DNA of 24,466 nucleotides from JBEICQ01 sp040383885 (GCA_040383885.1 JBEICQ010000024.1:1-24466); one strand, 5' to 3'; counted from the first letter of the stretch, positions 15,201 through 22,687 are shown. Notes: generated by a model from the letters alone, not told the origin. Translations and numbers: made by a program.

Positions 15201-15272
15201 TCTAAAGGTGTTTATTTTGTTCAGCTGATTGGCAATCAAAAAGTAAGCTCCAAGAGGGTAATCAAAAATTAA
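12204..15272 (+). CDS. secreted T9SS-targeted surface protein with Asp-boxes and SprB-like repeats
   Basis: A 1022-residue exported protein. The signal peptide is at about residues 1-19 (MKKHLLLFASLGIVLSTKAI). Residues about 60-550 look like a beta-propeller. Two Asp-box motifs are visible, STDLGGSF at 121-128 and TSDAGANW at 316-323, as in sialidase/BNR-type propellers, though no catalytic set is evident. Residues about 558-935 hold five tandem Ig-like/SprB-type repeats of about 70-80 residues. Each has a central Y-x-W or Y-x-L strand, G-TYT-V-TD-GC and a closing VxxP. The C-terminal domain (about 937-1022) has SPNPTNGILNI, the ITGQELF strand and DMSHLSKGVYFVQLI, then KVSSKRVIKN, a type A T9SS sorting domain cleaved on export. 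The gene is monocistronic, between its own promoter and a strong terminator. It is probably an adhesin or surface-anchored binding protein, with the ligand unknown. Confidence 0.88.
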   Translation: MKKHLLLFASLGIVLSTKAIDRNAVCKHPKNNPVLNRIDAETGTSFSNYNLAPNASPNPLVAASSSAPQRIKAGSSPNLFTSIYGMMNKVYANQDLEMISLVRRKNADDPGNSGYVQASVSTDLGGSFDTTLAVLSDDINLCRYPSGAIFNPPGNTNPDNALIVACGPWHPGADWQGNFFASVRTNGTNRKVWIQDNLAPGNTQSMDLMRTDIQTTTDGHVYISGSEYLDVNNTTDPGWVKGVLVKGTYVASGDSFTWSTRGFPHAFALDPADGSKKVFGTTHTAWSEDGQVGYFIYNGVDSATSFNSYQPIVYKTSDAGANWSLMPIFNFGTLTPITDVIRETRQGTKRPWIGMTHGYDVVVDKNDQLHIACMVSSASTDDPDSLDFTWTIPMHLFDLYTTECGWSANYIDSLQTTEVADANSYWSDGGGIGWGARINIGRTTDGSKIFYTWTDTEPALWNNPTENLFPDIKGRGYDVDNDVMTPVINFTADDIVNAGKNFWNFSSPIDLVLDDTLYVVPTTIADSRAPGDPGTGPIQHKYLKGVNFTESQFSLPANTCADFTGSVSAVSCGTTSVSINEPLVNPCYLWDGVPGNSSITNLSGGSHTVTVTSGGCSTSFTFNVPNPFGTINSSTVAATGCTTNDATATVSVANPGNPTYTWNTTPPQTNATATGLMPNTSYEVTIVDGQNCAVVSVTTPPAPQFDDTVTVAFTSPTGCTTPDGSASVSVLASGNFTYSWNTTPVQTNDTLTGVPPGTYSCVVTDAGGCSETFSVTIPTPQGLGPDLTFTTTNPLCSNTSNGSATVIPTGGTSPYTYAWSNNLGTSATANNMAAGTYTITVTDANGCFTVDTVSVTAPSAISITSNTVVANSDPSNPNGSITIVASGGTGALTYQLNNGTPQAVNVFTGLNFGAFTVTVIDANQCTASTTLLVPNFTSVRDMDADKALTVSPNPTNGILNIKTDNNQLGSQLRIVSITGQELFTSRINSTMITYDMSHLSKGVYFVQLIGNQKVSSKRVIKN
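13879..15010 (+). repeat. five divergent SprB-like protein repeats
   Basis: Five units begin near bases 13879, 14085, 14314, 14560 and 14780. They share the pattern of Cys near the start, a strand with YxW, then GTY(T/S)-x-V-x-D-x-x-x-C. The third and fourth are most alike. Similarity is mainly at protein level, with short DNA matches such as the TGGAACACAACxCC segments in units two and three. Confidence 0.6.
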
Positions 15273-15290
15273 ACTTGTTTTTTTTCAGAT

Positions 15291-15324
15291 AAAAAGGCTG
15301 GCCAAAAAGGCCGGCCTTTTTTTT
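15291..15324 (+). terminator. strong intrinsic terminator
   Basis: An A-run, then an 8-bp GC-rich stem (GGCTGGCC/GGCCGGCC, with one G-T pair), loop AAAAA, and eight T. It lies 18 nt after the T9SS-protein stop. The A-run on its left means it could also form with a U-run on the minus strand. Confidence 0.9.
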
Positions 15325-15349
15325 AATACCCTTTTATTGCTTAGAAGAT

Positions 15350-15709
15350 ATGGAAAATAGCTTTGAAGAAAAATGGAAAGATGTGCTTGTTCTCGCTGAA
15401 AAGCACATTGGTGAAAAGCCGGATATTCCTGCCTTGTTGTTTTTAATTGGTGTTCAGGAAGTAGGGAAATTCGGCAAAAAGTTTACCAAAGACCAAAAGC
15501 TGGATGTGATGCATGTTGCCATTTGTACTCTATTGTCGCAATATGGATTTTATGAGTACAATGGGCATGACGAAGAAGGATGGCCTCATTTTAGAGAAAC
15601 AGAAAAGTTGCCCAAGATGGATGCACTGCAACAGAGCAAACTCATGCGCGAAGCGATTGTAGATTATTTCTTTGGGAAAGATACCGGAGAAGGTAAAATG
15701 ACGATTTGA
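15350..15709 (+). CDS. conserved-looking hypothetical protein, 119 residues
   Basis: I do not recognise this protein. It is soluble, with no signal peptide or TM segment, and rather acidic. It has an amphipathic helical N-terminal half (EEKWKDVLVLAEKHIGEKPD, then IPALLFLIGVQEVGKFGKKF) and a tail rich in charged residues (MDALQQSKLMREAIVDYFFG). The coding quality is good: codon use resembles its neighbours, and the ATG sits 26 nt after the upstream terminator. Its last 68 nt overlap the convergent lipoprotein gene. No promoter close to the phylum consensus is seen. Confidence 0.75.
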   Translation: MENSFEEKWKDVLVLAEKHIGEKPDIPALLFLIGVQEVGKFGKKFTKDQKLDVMHVAICTLLSQYGFYEYNGHDEEGWPHFRETEKLPKMDALQQSKLMREAIVDYFFGKDTGEGKMTI

Positions 15710-16037
15710 TCACGATGGTTTTTTGAACCGTCTTGCCATTCTCAAGCTGTATATAGTCTGTACCAGCTCTCCCTGATGAGTTGGCTACAACCTGAAGAAT
15801 GGCTTCTAGCTTAAAACTGAAGTAGGCTTTGCCTTTCAAATCTGTTTTTTGAGACTCGTCAATGGTACTGGTTGGGATGTAATTTTTGGAGGTAATCCGG
15901 ACAATTGCGCCGGAGATTGTTTTATTGAGGCTATCTACAACGGTGATTTCCGCCTTGGGCGCATCCGGCTCCTTGCATTGTTGAAAAAGCGATAGAGAGG
16001 AGACTGCCAAAACTCCTAAAACCAATTTCTTAACCAT
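15642..16037 (-). CDS. small predicted lipoprotein, function unknown
   Basis: A 131-residue protein with a lipoprotein-type signal (MVKKLVLGVLAVSSLSLFQQ) and Cys at position 21. The -1 Gln is not the classic G/A, so lipidation is likely but not certain. The mature part (EITVVDSLNKTISGAIVRIT... TDLKGKAYFSFKLEAILQVV) resembles a single carboxypeptidase-regulatory/Ig-like beta-sandwich, common in Bacteroidota envelope lipoproteins. The last 22 residues (from IKSSFYLLRYL) are encoded antisense to the end of the 119-residue gene and look unlike the beta domain, perhaps a run-on after loss of an older stop. A TACCTTAG sequence (minus, 16053-16046, 7 of 8 match) ends 8 nt before the ATG. Confidence 0.72.
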   Translation of the reverse strand: MVKKLVLGVLAVSSLSLFQQCKEPDAPKAEITVVDSLNKTISGAIVRITSKNYIPTSTIDESQKTDLKGKAYFSFKLEAILQVVANSSGRAGTDYIQLENGKTVQKTIVIKSSFYLLRYLSQRNNLQSLRA

Positions 16038-16097
16038 AACTTTGGCTAAGGTAAATGATTTTATCTTATTTTTCCCAAGAATTTGGAAACAGTTCTC

Positions 16098-16937
16098 ATG
16101 AAAAAATTACTAATCATTACAATTTGCTTTGCCCTAAACAAGCAGGTTTTTTGTCAAAAAGACACTCTGGTACACATAAAGACAGCACAAGGAAATATTG
16201 TGGTGAAGTTGTATGAGAAAACGCCCTTACACCGCGCCAACTTTATCAGGTTGGTAAAAAATGGTTTTTACGACAGCCTGATTTTTCACCGCATCATTCC
16301 AACCTTTATGATTCAGGGCGGAGATCCCGAATCAAAGCGGGCTGCTTCAGGTGCGATGCTGGGTAATGGCGGTCCCGGTTACACGATACCTGCAGAAATT
16401 CTCCCGGAATATTTTCATAAGAAGGGTGCACTTGCAGGTGCCCGTTTGGGTGATGATGTAAACCCTGCCAAAGCAAGTTCAGGCTCACAATTTTATCTTG
16501 TGCAGGGCAAAGTTTTCCCGGAAGCTGAACTGTCACAGTTGGCGCAACGAATGAGCAACATGAAGAGGCAGCAAACCGGTCAGAAATTATACCAGGAGTA
16601 TCTCAACAGACCCGAGAATGCAGCCTTGCTTCGTACAGTAATAAGGTTGCAGCAGGCACAGAACAGAGATTCACTTGAATTGGTTTCTAAAGCGGCGGTT
16701 GAATTTGTAAACAGCCAATTGCAATCGATACCCGAATTTTCTTTTTCCCCTGAACAAATAAAAGCCTATTCAACCCTTGGCGGAGCTCCTCACCTTGATG
16801 GAGGGTATACCGTTTTTGGTGAAGTGGTTGAAGGCCTTGATGTGATTGATAAAATTGCAACGCTTGACAGGGATGCAAACGACCGTCCCAAGAATGATGT
16901 AAGGATGTTTCCTTCCTTAAAAATCGTCAAAAAATAG
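16098..16937 (+). CDS. secreted cyclophilin-type peptidyl-prolyl cis-trans isomerase with insert
   Basis: Periplasmic folding catalyst, 279 residues. The signal peptide is at about 1-20 (MKKLLIITICFALNKQVFCQ). The cyclophilin core starts at about 25 (VHIKTAQGNIVVKLYEKTP), with the active-site segment FHRIIPTFMIQGGDPES carrying the catalytic Arg, and SSGSQFYLVQGK. A mostly helical, Gln- and Leu-rich insert of about 85 residues (about 139-225) then separates the last strands (LGGAPHLDGGYTVFGEVVEG). The core resumes normally, so this is an insertion and not a frameshift. I chose ATG 16098, which starts the signal peptide, over the in-frame start at 16083. It is the first gene of an operon, 7 nt before the next. 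Confidence 0.92.
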   Translation: MKKLLIITICFALNKQVFCQKDTLVHIKTAQGNIVVKLYEKTPLHRANFIRLVKNGFYDSLIFHRIIPTFMIQGGDPESKRAASGAMLGNGGPGYTIPAEILPEYFHKKGALAGARLGDDVNPAKASSGSQFYLVQGKVFPEAELSQLAQRMSNMKRQQTGQKLYQEYLNRPENAALLRTVIRLQQAQNRDSLELVSKAAVEFVNSQLQSIPEFSFSPEQIKAYSTLGGAPHLDGGYTVFGEVVEGLDVIDKIATLDRDANDRPKNDVRMFPSLKIVKK

Positions 16938-16944
16938 TTTGTTT

Positions 16945-18069
16945 ATGTCAAGAGCCTGCCAGGTTCTGTTTCTTGTTTTTCTATTTACGCTGAGTGGTGT
17001 TGTATTTGCTCAAGAAGAAAAACTGGAAACGGAAATTCAGATTGAAGGAAAAGTGATTGAGGATGATATGCCCCTGTCCAAAGTAAAAATCAATATCCAG
17101 CCATTTGGTGGAGAATTGAAAAAAACTTACACAGACAGCCAGGGAGGGTTTAACTTCATGCTCGAACCTGACAATGAATATACAGTTGAGTTTTCAAGGA
17201 ATGGATACATTACCAAGCGCATTTATTTTAATACGATGTACATGCCCCAAAATATGTTTGTTACCCGTTCGGGAATCATAGTCAACTTGTTTAAAGACTT
17301 TCCAGGTCTTGATTTTTCAGTCCTTCTCAATCCTATCGGGAAATTCTACTATTACGCCGACAAGAAAAATCTCCATTATGAAAAGCAGTATACCGACTCC
17401 ATAGAAAAACTGCTGTCGGAATTGTCAAAAAAAGTAAAAGAAAAAAAGAAAGAACTCAAAGAATTGGAAGATGAGCAGAATGAAATAATTGAGCAGAAAG
17501 CTAAAAAAATCAACCAGTATAATGATAGCATCAAAGAACAACAGGCTTTGGCAATAAAAAAGAAACAAGAACAGGAGGAAGAAAAGAAAAATAAGAAAAA
17601 TACCGTTTCAGGCAATGCTGCCAAAACAGCCATGTATGCAAAAATTCAGGAGCAAAAACGGCAGCGCGATGAAGCTGATTCATTGAAAAAAGAAGGCATT
17701 AAAGCCAGAATTCGTGAACAGCAGAACCAAGATAAGGACAAGGATTCTATTCTACCTATTGAAAACCCTGAAGATGAAGAATTGGCCAAGCGATTGTTTA
17801 ATGAAAAGCTGACACCTGAGCAAAGAAAAATTTACGAAGCAAAATTATTGGAGAGTTATCCAAGTGGAATTACAAAAGAAGAGAAAAGGTATACCCATTT
17901 TACCTTAACCCGTGTGATTATTATTTACGAAAAGAAAGTTGATGAATTTAAAATGATTGATTATCCTTTCGGAAGTTATTTTAAGAAGAATGGTAACGAT
18001 ATTACAAGAGAGGTTTTTGATCTGGAGATAACAAGTCTTGAGAAGAAAATAAAACCCCTCCCAAAATGA
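16945..18069 (+). CDS. secreted carboxypeptidase-regulatory-like plus coiled-coil protein, unknown role
   Basis: A 374-residue protein. The signal peptide is at about residues 1-23 (MSRACQVLFLVFLFTLSGVV, then FAQ). A CarboxypepD_reg-like beta-sandwich follows (about 30-95: IEGKVIEDDMPLSKVKINIQ and a DSQGGFNFMLEP turn). A long, highly charged Lys/Glu coiled coil spans about 155-275 (KVKEKKKELKELEDEQNEII). The C-terminal region (about 285-374) is mixed and ends in EITSLEKKIKPLPK. The DSI motif recurs near the coil. No enzyme motif is seen. It may be an envelope scaffold, but this is inference. The start is the ATG 7 nt after the cyclophilin stop (a TTG two codons earlier is less likely). The stop overlaps the TauE/SafE start by ATGA. 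Confidence 0.82.
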   Translation: MSRACQVLFLVFLFTLSGVVFAQEEKLETEIQIEGKVIEDDMPLSKVKINIQPFGGELKKTYTDSQGGFNFMLEPDNEYTVEFSRNGYITKRIYFNTMYMPQNMFVTRSGIIVNLFKDFPGLDFSVLLNPIGKFYYYADKKNLHYEKQYTDSIEKLLSELSKKVKEKKKELKELEDEQNEIIEQKAKKINQYNDSIKEQQALAIKKKQEQEEEKKNKKNTVSGNAAKTAMYAKIQEQKRQRDEADSLKKEGIKARIREQQNQDKDKDSILPIENPEDEELAKRLFNEKLTPEQRKIYEAKLLESYPSGITKEEKRYTHFTLTRVIIIYEKKVDEFKMIDYPFGSYFKKNGNDITREVFDLEITSLEKKIKPLPK

Positions 18070-18851
18070 TTGCCGCCTTGCTCATTGCATTGAGTGCATT
18101 TGCAGCATCGTTTGTCTCATTTTATTCAGGTTTTGGTTTGGGCACAGTGCTCACTGCTGTTTTTTGTCTTTTTTATCCTGCAGAAATAGCCATTACAATT
18201 TCCGCCATCGTTCACTTCTTGAACAATCTTTACAAGTTTTACCTGATGAAGTCTCATCTTCTGCTTGCTCCGGTAATTCCTTTTCTTGTTGCTGCTATCC
18301 CCGCAGCCATGCTTGGTGCCTGGCTGTTGCAATATTGGGCATGGATGGACACACATGTGACCTATGATGTGTTCTCATATCACTTTTCCCCCAAAGGAAC
18401 CTCTTTTGCTTTGGGTATTGTGCTTATCGTATTTGCTTTTACCGAAGGAATCCTGAAAGTACGCTACCTGCGACAATCAGGAGTACCTGTATTGTTTGCC
18501 GGTGGATTGATCTCCGGTTTTGTTGGAGGATTAAGCGGAAACCAGGGCGCGCTTCGCAGCTTTTTCCTTATTCATGTAATCCCCGACAAAAAAGCCTTTG
18601 TGGCAACAGGAGTGGCAATTGCTTTGTTTCTAGATGTTAGCAGAATTCCTTTTTACCGGCATCATCTCCCCATGCCGTACTCAGGGCAAACTTTTTATGG
18701 ACATCTTTTGCTGGCAGTAGCTTTTGCCTTGTTAGGGGCCTGGTTAGGGAAGAAATCACTTATGAAGTCCGGTGTGAATCACATCCGGACAATTTTTCAA
18801 TTTGCTTTATTCTTTTTGGGAATCGCACTGGTTACCGGCATAGTTTCATAG
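18066..18851 (+). CDS. TauE/SafE-family inner-membrane transporter
   Basis: Polytopic membrane protein, 261 residues, with about seven or eight TM helices and a pseudo-repeat. The N-terminal half has FYSGFGLGTVLTAVFCLFYP and the second half has the matching AGGLISGFVGGLSGNQGALR, the diagnostic TauE/SafE glycine-rich motif pair. Family members export sulfite, sulfoacetate or other organic anions; the substrate here is unknown. It is translationally coupled to the coiled-coil gene and converges with mtgA, with a 71-nt gap in which I see no clear terminator. Confidence 0.87.
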   Translation: MIAALLIALSAFAASFVSFYSGFGLGTVLTAVFCLFYPAEIAITISAIVHFLNNLYKFYLMKSHLLLAPVIPFLVAAIPAAMLGAWLLQYWAWMDTHVTYDVFSYHFSPKGTSFALGIVLIVFAFTEGILKVRYLRQSGVPVLFAGGLISGFVGGLSGNQGALRSFFLIHVIPDKKAFVATGVAIALFLDVSRIPFYRHHLPMPYSGQTFYGHLLLAVAFALLGAWLGKKSLMKSGVNHIRTIFQFALFFLGIALVTGIVS

Positions 18852-18922
18852 CCTCTGTTCGCTTATATCTTTGGCGTCGAAGGAATTGACTTACTCACCT
18901 TATTAAAAATCTTTGAAGTGAT

Positions 18923-19630
18923 CTACTCTTTTTTTACTCGGCTTTTTATTTCAGGCGACATTTTCTGAATCCTGCTAATAATTCTCTGCTTTTTCCATTG
19001 GATATAACCACTGGGATTGGCTGGTGACCACCTCCTGGGATTGGGCAGAACCGCAGCAATGAGTGCACATTCTGCACGGGTGAGATTTGAAGAAGACTTT
19101 TTAAAATAGTTTTCCGCTGCTGCAGAGGTACCATAAATGCCATCTCCCATTTCAATTACATTCAGGTAAACATGGAGGATGCGTTGCTTGGGCCATATCA
19201 ATTCTATGAGTACAGTAAAATATGCCTCAAGGCCTTTTCTCAGATAGCTTCTGCCCGGCCACAGGAAAACATTTTTTGCAGTTTGCTGGGAGATGGTAGA
19301 AGCCCCTTTTATTTTTTTTCCTTTTTTGTTCTGCTCATAAGCCTTTTCTATGGCATCAAAGTCAAATCCGTGATGCTCAAAAAACTGTTGGTCCTCCGAT
19401 GCAATCACAGCCAGTTTCATGTCATTGGGAATCTCTTGATAAGAAAGCCATTCTTTTTTCAGTTTAAAAGGCTTGTCTGTGCTATTTTGTTCAACCAGCC
19501 TGATAACCATGAGAGGTGTCAATGGCACAGGAACAAAACGATAGATGAGTACTCCCCCCACGCTGAGAAAGGCAAAAAGGATGAGTACACGCAGAAAAAT
19601 GCTAAAAATGATTTTAAGAAGTGTTCTCAT
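18923..19630 (-). CDS. mtgA: monofunctional peptidoglycan glycosyltransferase
   Basis: GT51 enzyme that polymerises lipid II into glycan strands at the outer face of the inner membrane. It has 235 residues, a usual length for MtgA, with one N-terminal TM helix (about 7-30). All GT51 motifs are visible. ASEDQQFFEHHGFD holds the catalytic Glu79, GASTISQQTAKNVF is at 109-122, and RKGLEAYFTVLIE, PKQRILHVYLNVIEMGDGIY and the AECALIAAVLPNP segment follow. There is no transpeptidase domain. I chose ATG 19630 because it overlaps the upstream HD-gene stop as ATGA and starts the TM anchor; the ORF can extend to 19654. It is the last gene of the operon. Confidence 0.95.
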   Translation of the reverse strand: MRTLLKIIFSIFLRVLILFAFLSVGGVLIYRFVPVPLTPLMVIRLVEQNSTDKPFKLKKEWLSYQEIPNDMKLAVIASEDQQFFEHHGFDFDAIEKAYEQNKKGKKIKGASTISQQTAKNVFLWPGRSYLRKGLEAYFTVLIELIWPKQRILHVYLNVIEMGDGIYGTSAAAENYFKKSSSNLTRAECALIAAVLPNPRRWSPANPSGYIQWKKQRIISRIQKMSPEIKSRVKKE

Positions 19631-20856
19631 GCATCCAATTCTTTGGGATAACATAGTACATGCTTCTCCACGGGCTTGCTCAAGGACAGGATCTGGAGAT
19701 GATCGGATGCGGCTGCAAACTCCCTGCAGCTTCCGTCGCGGTACAAAACATTGATGTGATCTGCATCCGACTGATAGGCATGATTGGAAATGACCTCTCT
19801 GCTAACAAGCAGACTTGCTTCTTCCATGGATATGCCAAAGTGAAGCGCGGCTTTTTTAAGTAAGTCCTGATACAGGTCATCAGACCAGGGCTGGTTGGAT
19901 AATCTGCTTCTGAAAAGATTTCGGTTAACCAATCCCTTACTCAATCTGGCGAGGACAGGGTCGCTGTGCATGGTCCACATTTTAAGCGCCATCTGAATAT
20001 CTACATCATCCAGCATCGCGAACCAGTTGAGCAAGGATGGCTCTCTCTCAAAATCAGCCAGGGAATAATCCTTTTCAAGAAAAACCGAAAGGGCAGGAGA
20101 GGCATAGATCTGATTTCCCTTGCGGTATAATTCTCTTGCCCGTTTGAGTACGCCAACCATCATTTGTTCGGCAGCAACCGTGGTTTTGTGGTAATATACC
20201 TGCCAGTACATCAATCGTCGTGCAACCAGAAATTTTTCTACCGAATAAATACCTTTTTCTTCGATACAGATGTTGTTTTGGTGCACATTCAGCATGGTGA
20301 TGATACGCTCTGTATTTACCACACCCTCGCTTACTCCTGTAAAAAAACTGTCTCTTTTTAAATAATCAAGTCGATCCATATCCAGTTGGCTTGCTACCAG
20401 CTGACGGAGAAACGGACGCTCATAAGCATTATTGAAGATGCTGATGGCCAGCTCCAGGATGCCATTGAGTTCCTCGTTCATCCGGTTCATGAACAAACCC
20501 GAAATGGATTCGTGAGGTACTTGTGAAACAAGGGTATGTTCGAGGGCATGTGAAAACGGACCATGCCCGATATCATGCAATAGAATAGCAAAATTGAGGG
20601 CTGCCGACTCTTCTTTTGAGATATCAATCTCTTTTGACCTGAGTGTGTCAATGGCGAGATTCATCAGATGCATGGCACCGATGGCATGCTGAAAGCGTGT
20701 ATGGAGCGCGCCGGGATATACATAGCTTGTCATGCCCAGCTGGCGGATGCGCCTCAGACGCTGAAACCACTGATGCTCCACCAGATCAAATATGTTTTCA
20801 TCTCTGAAAGTGATGAAACCGTGAACCGGATCATTCAGAATTTTCCGTTTGTTCAT
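19627..20856 (-). CDS. HD-superfamily phosphohydrolase (COG1078-like)
   Basis: Cytosolic metal-dependent phosphohydrolase, 409 residues. The N-terminal DPVHGFITF and QRLRRIRQLGMTSYVYPGA segments and HTRFQHAIG lead into the HD motif LLHDIGHGPFSHALEH. The metal ligands appear to be His57, His94/Asp95 and a later Asp in MDRLDYLKRD. This pattern matches the SAMHD1/dGTPase-related HD proteins found widely in bacteria, so dNTP or nucleotide hydrolysis is likely but the substrate is not proven. It overlaps holB (upstream) and mtgA (downstream) by 4 nt each. Confidence 0.9.
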   Translation of the reverse strand: MNKRKILNDPVHGFITFRDENIFDLVEHQWFQRLRRIRQLGMTSYVYPGALHTRFQHAIGAMHLMNLAIDTLRSKEIDISKEESAALNFAILLHDIGHGPFSHALEHTLVSQVPHESISGLFMNRMNEELNGILELAISIFNNAYERPFLRQLVASQLDMDRLDYLKRDSFFTGVSEGVVNTERIITMLNVHQNNICIEEKGIYSVEKFLVARRLMYWQVYYHKTTVAAEQMMVGVLKRARELYRKGNQIYASPALSVFLEKDYSLADFEREPSLLNWFAMLDDVDIQMALKMWTMHSDPVLARLSKGLVNRNLFRSRLSNQPWSDDLYQDLLKKAALHFGISMEEASLLVSREVISNHAYQSDADHINVLYRDGSCREFAAASDHLQILSLSKPVEKHVLCYPKELDA

Positions 20857-21998
20857 GCCACTGCTTTTGGAGGTTCTGCCAGAAGACGCGCTATGCGCAT
20901 AGAGGTATCTGTAAGAACAATTTTTGCATTTCCGTTCCTTTCAATTTCATATGCACAGGTACTAAGCACTTGCAGGATTTGTTCGCAGTTTCCGGCATGG
21001 ACATATTTCATAAAATTCCTGTTGAACTTATGTTCGTCTGTCGTTTCTCTGATCAGAGGGGGAATAGCAAGGTTTTGCAGGAGCAGTTGTCTCAGGACCC
21101 TTGCTCCATAATGTATAAGATTTTTAATTGTTTCTCGGTTTTCCTGAGAAAATTTTTCTGACCATAAAATGGCTGCCTGAAGAGCCTTTGTCTGGCTGCA
21201 ATATTGCATCCACAAACGAAATTCTTTCTGCAGCTTATTCTCTTGCTCATTGGAATGAATCAACTGTAAGGCCAGGTTAAAGTTGCCTTCACAGAGTCTT
21301 GCGATATTTACAGCCTGCTCTTCTTCACAGAGGCCTCTGGCTGCCAGCGTTTGTGCAATTTCTTTTTCGTCTGTTGGTGGGATGTAGATTTTTTGTGTTC
21401 TGGAGAGAATGGTGGGAAGCAACTCGTCAGGCTTTTCTGAAACCAGCAGGAAGAGCGTATTGTCGGGTGGTTCCTCCAAAATTTTTAATAGTTTGTTGGC
21501 TGCATGTTGGTTCATTTTTTCAGGGAACCAGATGAGCATGGTTTTGTATTTAGATTCAAAGGAACGGAGACTTAGTTTCCGAATGATTTCATTGCCCTGG
21601 TCTGTATTAATAGCGGCCTGCTTATTATCTATATCCATCGCCTGTATCCATTCCTGAAAACCACTGTAAGGCTGCTCAGTCACCATTTCACGAAAGACAA
21701 AAATATAGTCGTCTGAAACCGGTTTTTCTATATTTTTTTTTGCTACCACCGGAAAAACAAAATGCATGTCGGGATGAATTAATCGACTGAACTTATGACA
21801 AGAGGGACAGGTTCCGCATGAATCCTCCTCACCTCGGTTTGTGCAGTTGATGTAGGTAGCATAGGCAAGTGCCAGCGCAAGGTTACCCGAGCCTTCCTGA
21901 CCGGCAAACAATTGTGCATGACTTATTCTTCCTTCCTTTACATGGTTTCGAAGTTTATCTATGCAGGTTTTTTGTCCAATAATTTCACTGAATTTCAT
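20853..21998 (-). CDS. holB: DNA polymerase III clamp-loader subunit delta prime
   Basis: Part of the clamp loader that places the beta clamp on DNA, 381 residues. The AAA+ module begins FSEIIGQKTCIDKLRNHV and has a degenerate P-loop (GQEGSGN at 33-39, lacking the Walker Lys), as expected for delta prime rather than tau/gamma. A four-Cys zinc module is present (C52, C61, C64, C67). The KYKTMLIWFPEKMNQHAANK-like Walker B region, the KLLKILEEPPDNTLFLLVSE block and LLPTILSRTQ follow, all typical of HolB. The C-terminal third is the collar domain. It overlaps tsaB and the HD gene by 4 nt each. Confidence 0.93.
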   Translation of the reverse strand: MKFSEIIGQKTCIDKLRNHVKEGRISHAQLFAGQEGSGNLALALAYATYINCTNRGEEDSCGTCPSCHKFSRLIHPDMHFVFPVVAKKNIEKPVSDDYIFVFREMVTEQPYSGFQEWIQAMDIDNKQAAINTDQGNEIIRKLSLRSFESKYKTMLIWFPEKMNQHAANKLLKILEEPPDNTLFLLVSEKPDELLPTILSRTQKIYIPPTDEKEIAQTLAARGLCEEEQAVNIARLCEGNFNLALQLIHSNEQENKLQKEFRLWMQYCSQTKALQAAILWSEKFSQENRETIKNLIHYGARVLRQLLLQNLAIPPLIRETTDEHKFNRNFMKYVHAGNCEQILQVLSTCAYEIERNGNAKIVLTDTSMRIARLLAEPPKAVA

Positions 21999-22687
21999 TT
22001 TTCTTTTTTATTCTTTACTACAAACTCTTTCAGGTATTGCGGGTCAAAAGTATGCAGGTCCTCGATCTGCTTATGAACATATTTTTCCCATGCTAATCCG
22101 GCATGATCGGATGATGAACAATAAATGCCATCCAAATATAAGGCACTTGGTAAAACTTTCATGACCGGAACGGCTTTTTCGGCTCCATCGCCAAAAAAAT
22201 AGATGGCCTGAGCATCCGGTATTGATTGAATGAATAATTCATCCAGTATCCTTGGAGAAGTGGATTGAATGCATTGGTTGTGGCTGTCATTTATTTTACA
22301 ATACACTTCCATCCTGCGGGCATCAATCATGGGAATCCACAGGGCATTTTGGTATTCATTTTCAAGTGATTTTTTTGCACGCACAATCATCCCGTCAAGG
22401 GAGCTGATTCCCAGCAAGGGAACACGATAGGCCATACAAAGACCTTTGGCAAAAGATACGCCAATGCGCATACCCGTGTAGGATCCGGGACCTTCTCCTG
22501 CAGAGACAGCCAGAGGTGGTTTATGGGTAAGGTTGTTTTTTTTGAGGATTTGTCCGGTCATCTGATGCAGGACCTCTGCATGCAGATTGCCCTCTTTTTC
22601 TTCGAGGGTATCTATTACCACACCTTCACGGCTGATACTCACCGAGCAGCATGCGGTAGCTGTTTCTATGTGAAGCAGATAGTCCAT
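21995..22687 (-). CDS. tsaB: tRNA threonylcarbamoyladenosine biosynthesis protein TsaB
   Basis: Partner of TsaD in making t6A37 of ANN-decoding tRNAs, 230 residues, an ASKHA-fold protein. The N-terminal LLHIETATACCSVSISREG and the strongly diagnostic SAGEGPGSYTGMRIGVSFAK block (about residues 62-81) identify it. The metal-binding residues of TsaD are absent, as expected. It overlaps holB by 4 nt and the macA-like stop by 1 nt. Confidence 0.95.
   Translation of the reverse strand: MDYLLHIETATACCSVSISREGVVIDTLEEKEGNLHAEVLHQMTGQILKKNNLTHKPPLAVSAGEGPGSYTGMRIGVSFAKGLCMAYRVPLLGISSLDGMIVRAKKSLENEYQNALWIPMIDARRMEVYCKINDSHNQCIQSTSPRILDELFIQSIPDAQAIYFFGDGAEKAVPVMKVLPSALYLDGIYCSSSDHAGLAWEKYVHKQIEDLHTFDPQYLKEFVVKNKKEK

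Noticed and set aside
16512..16775. Possible frameshift or foreign insertion in the cyclophilin gene
   Set aside because: The frame stays open, and the core motifs resume in the same frame after the 85-residue insert.
16939..16944. TTG start two codons before the coiled-coil protein's ATG
   Set aside because: The ATG at 16945 gives the normal signal peptide, and nothing favours TTG.
18852..18922. Terminator or small RNA in the gap between the TauE/SafE gene and mtgA
   Set aside because: The 71 nt contain no stable inverted repeat with a U-run that I can find.
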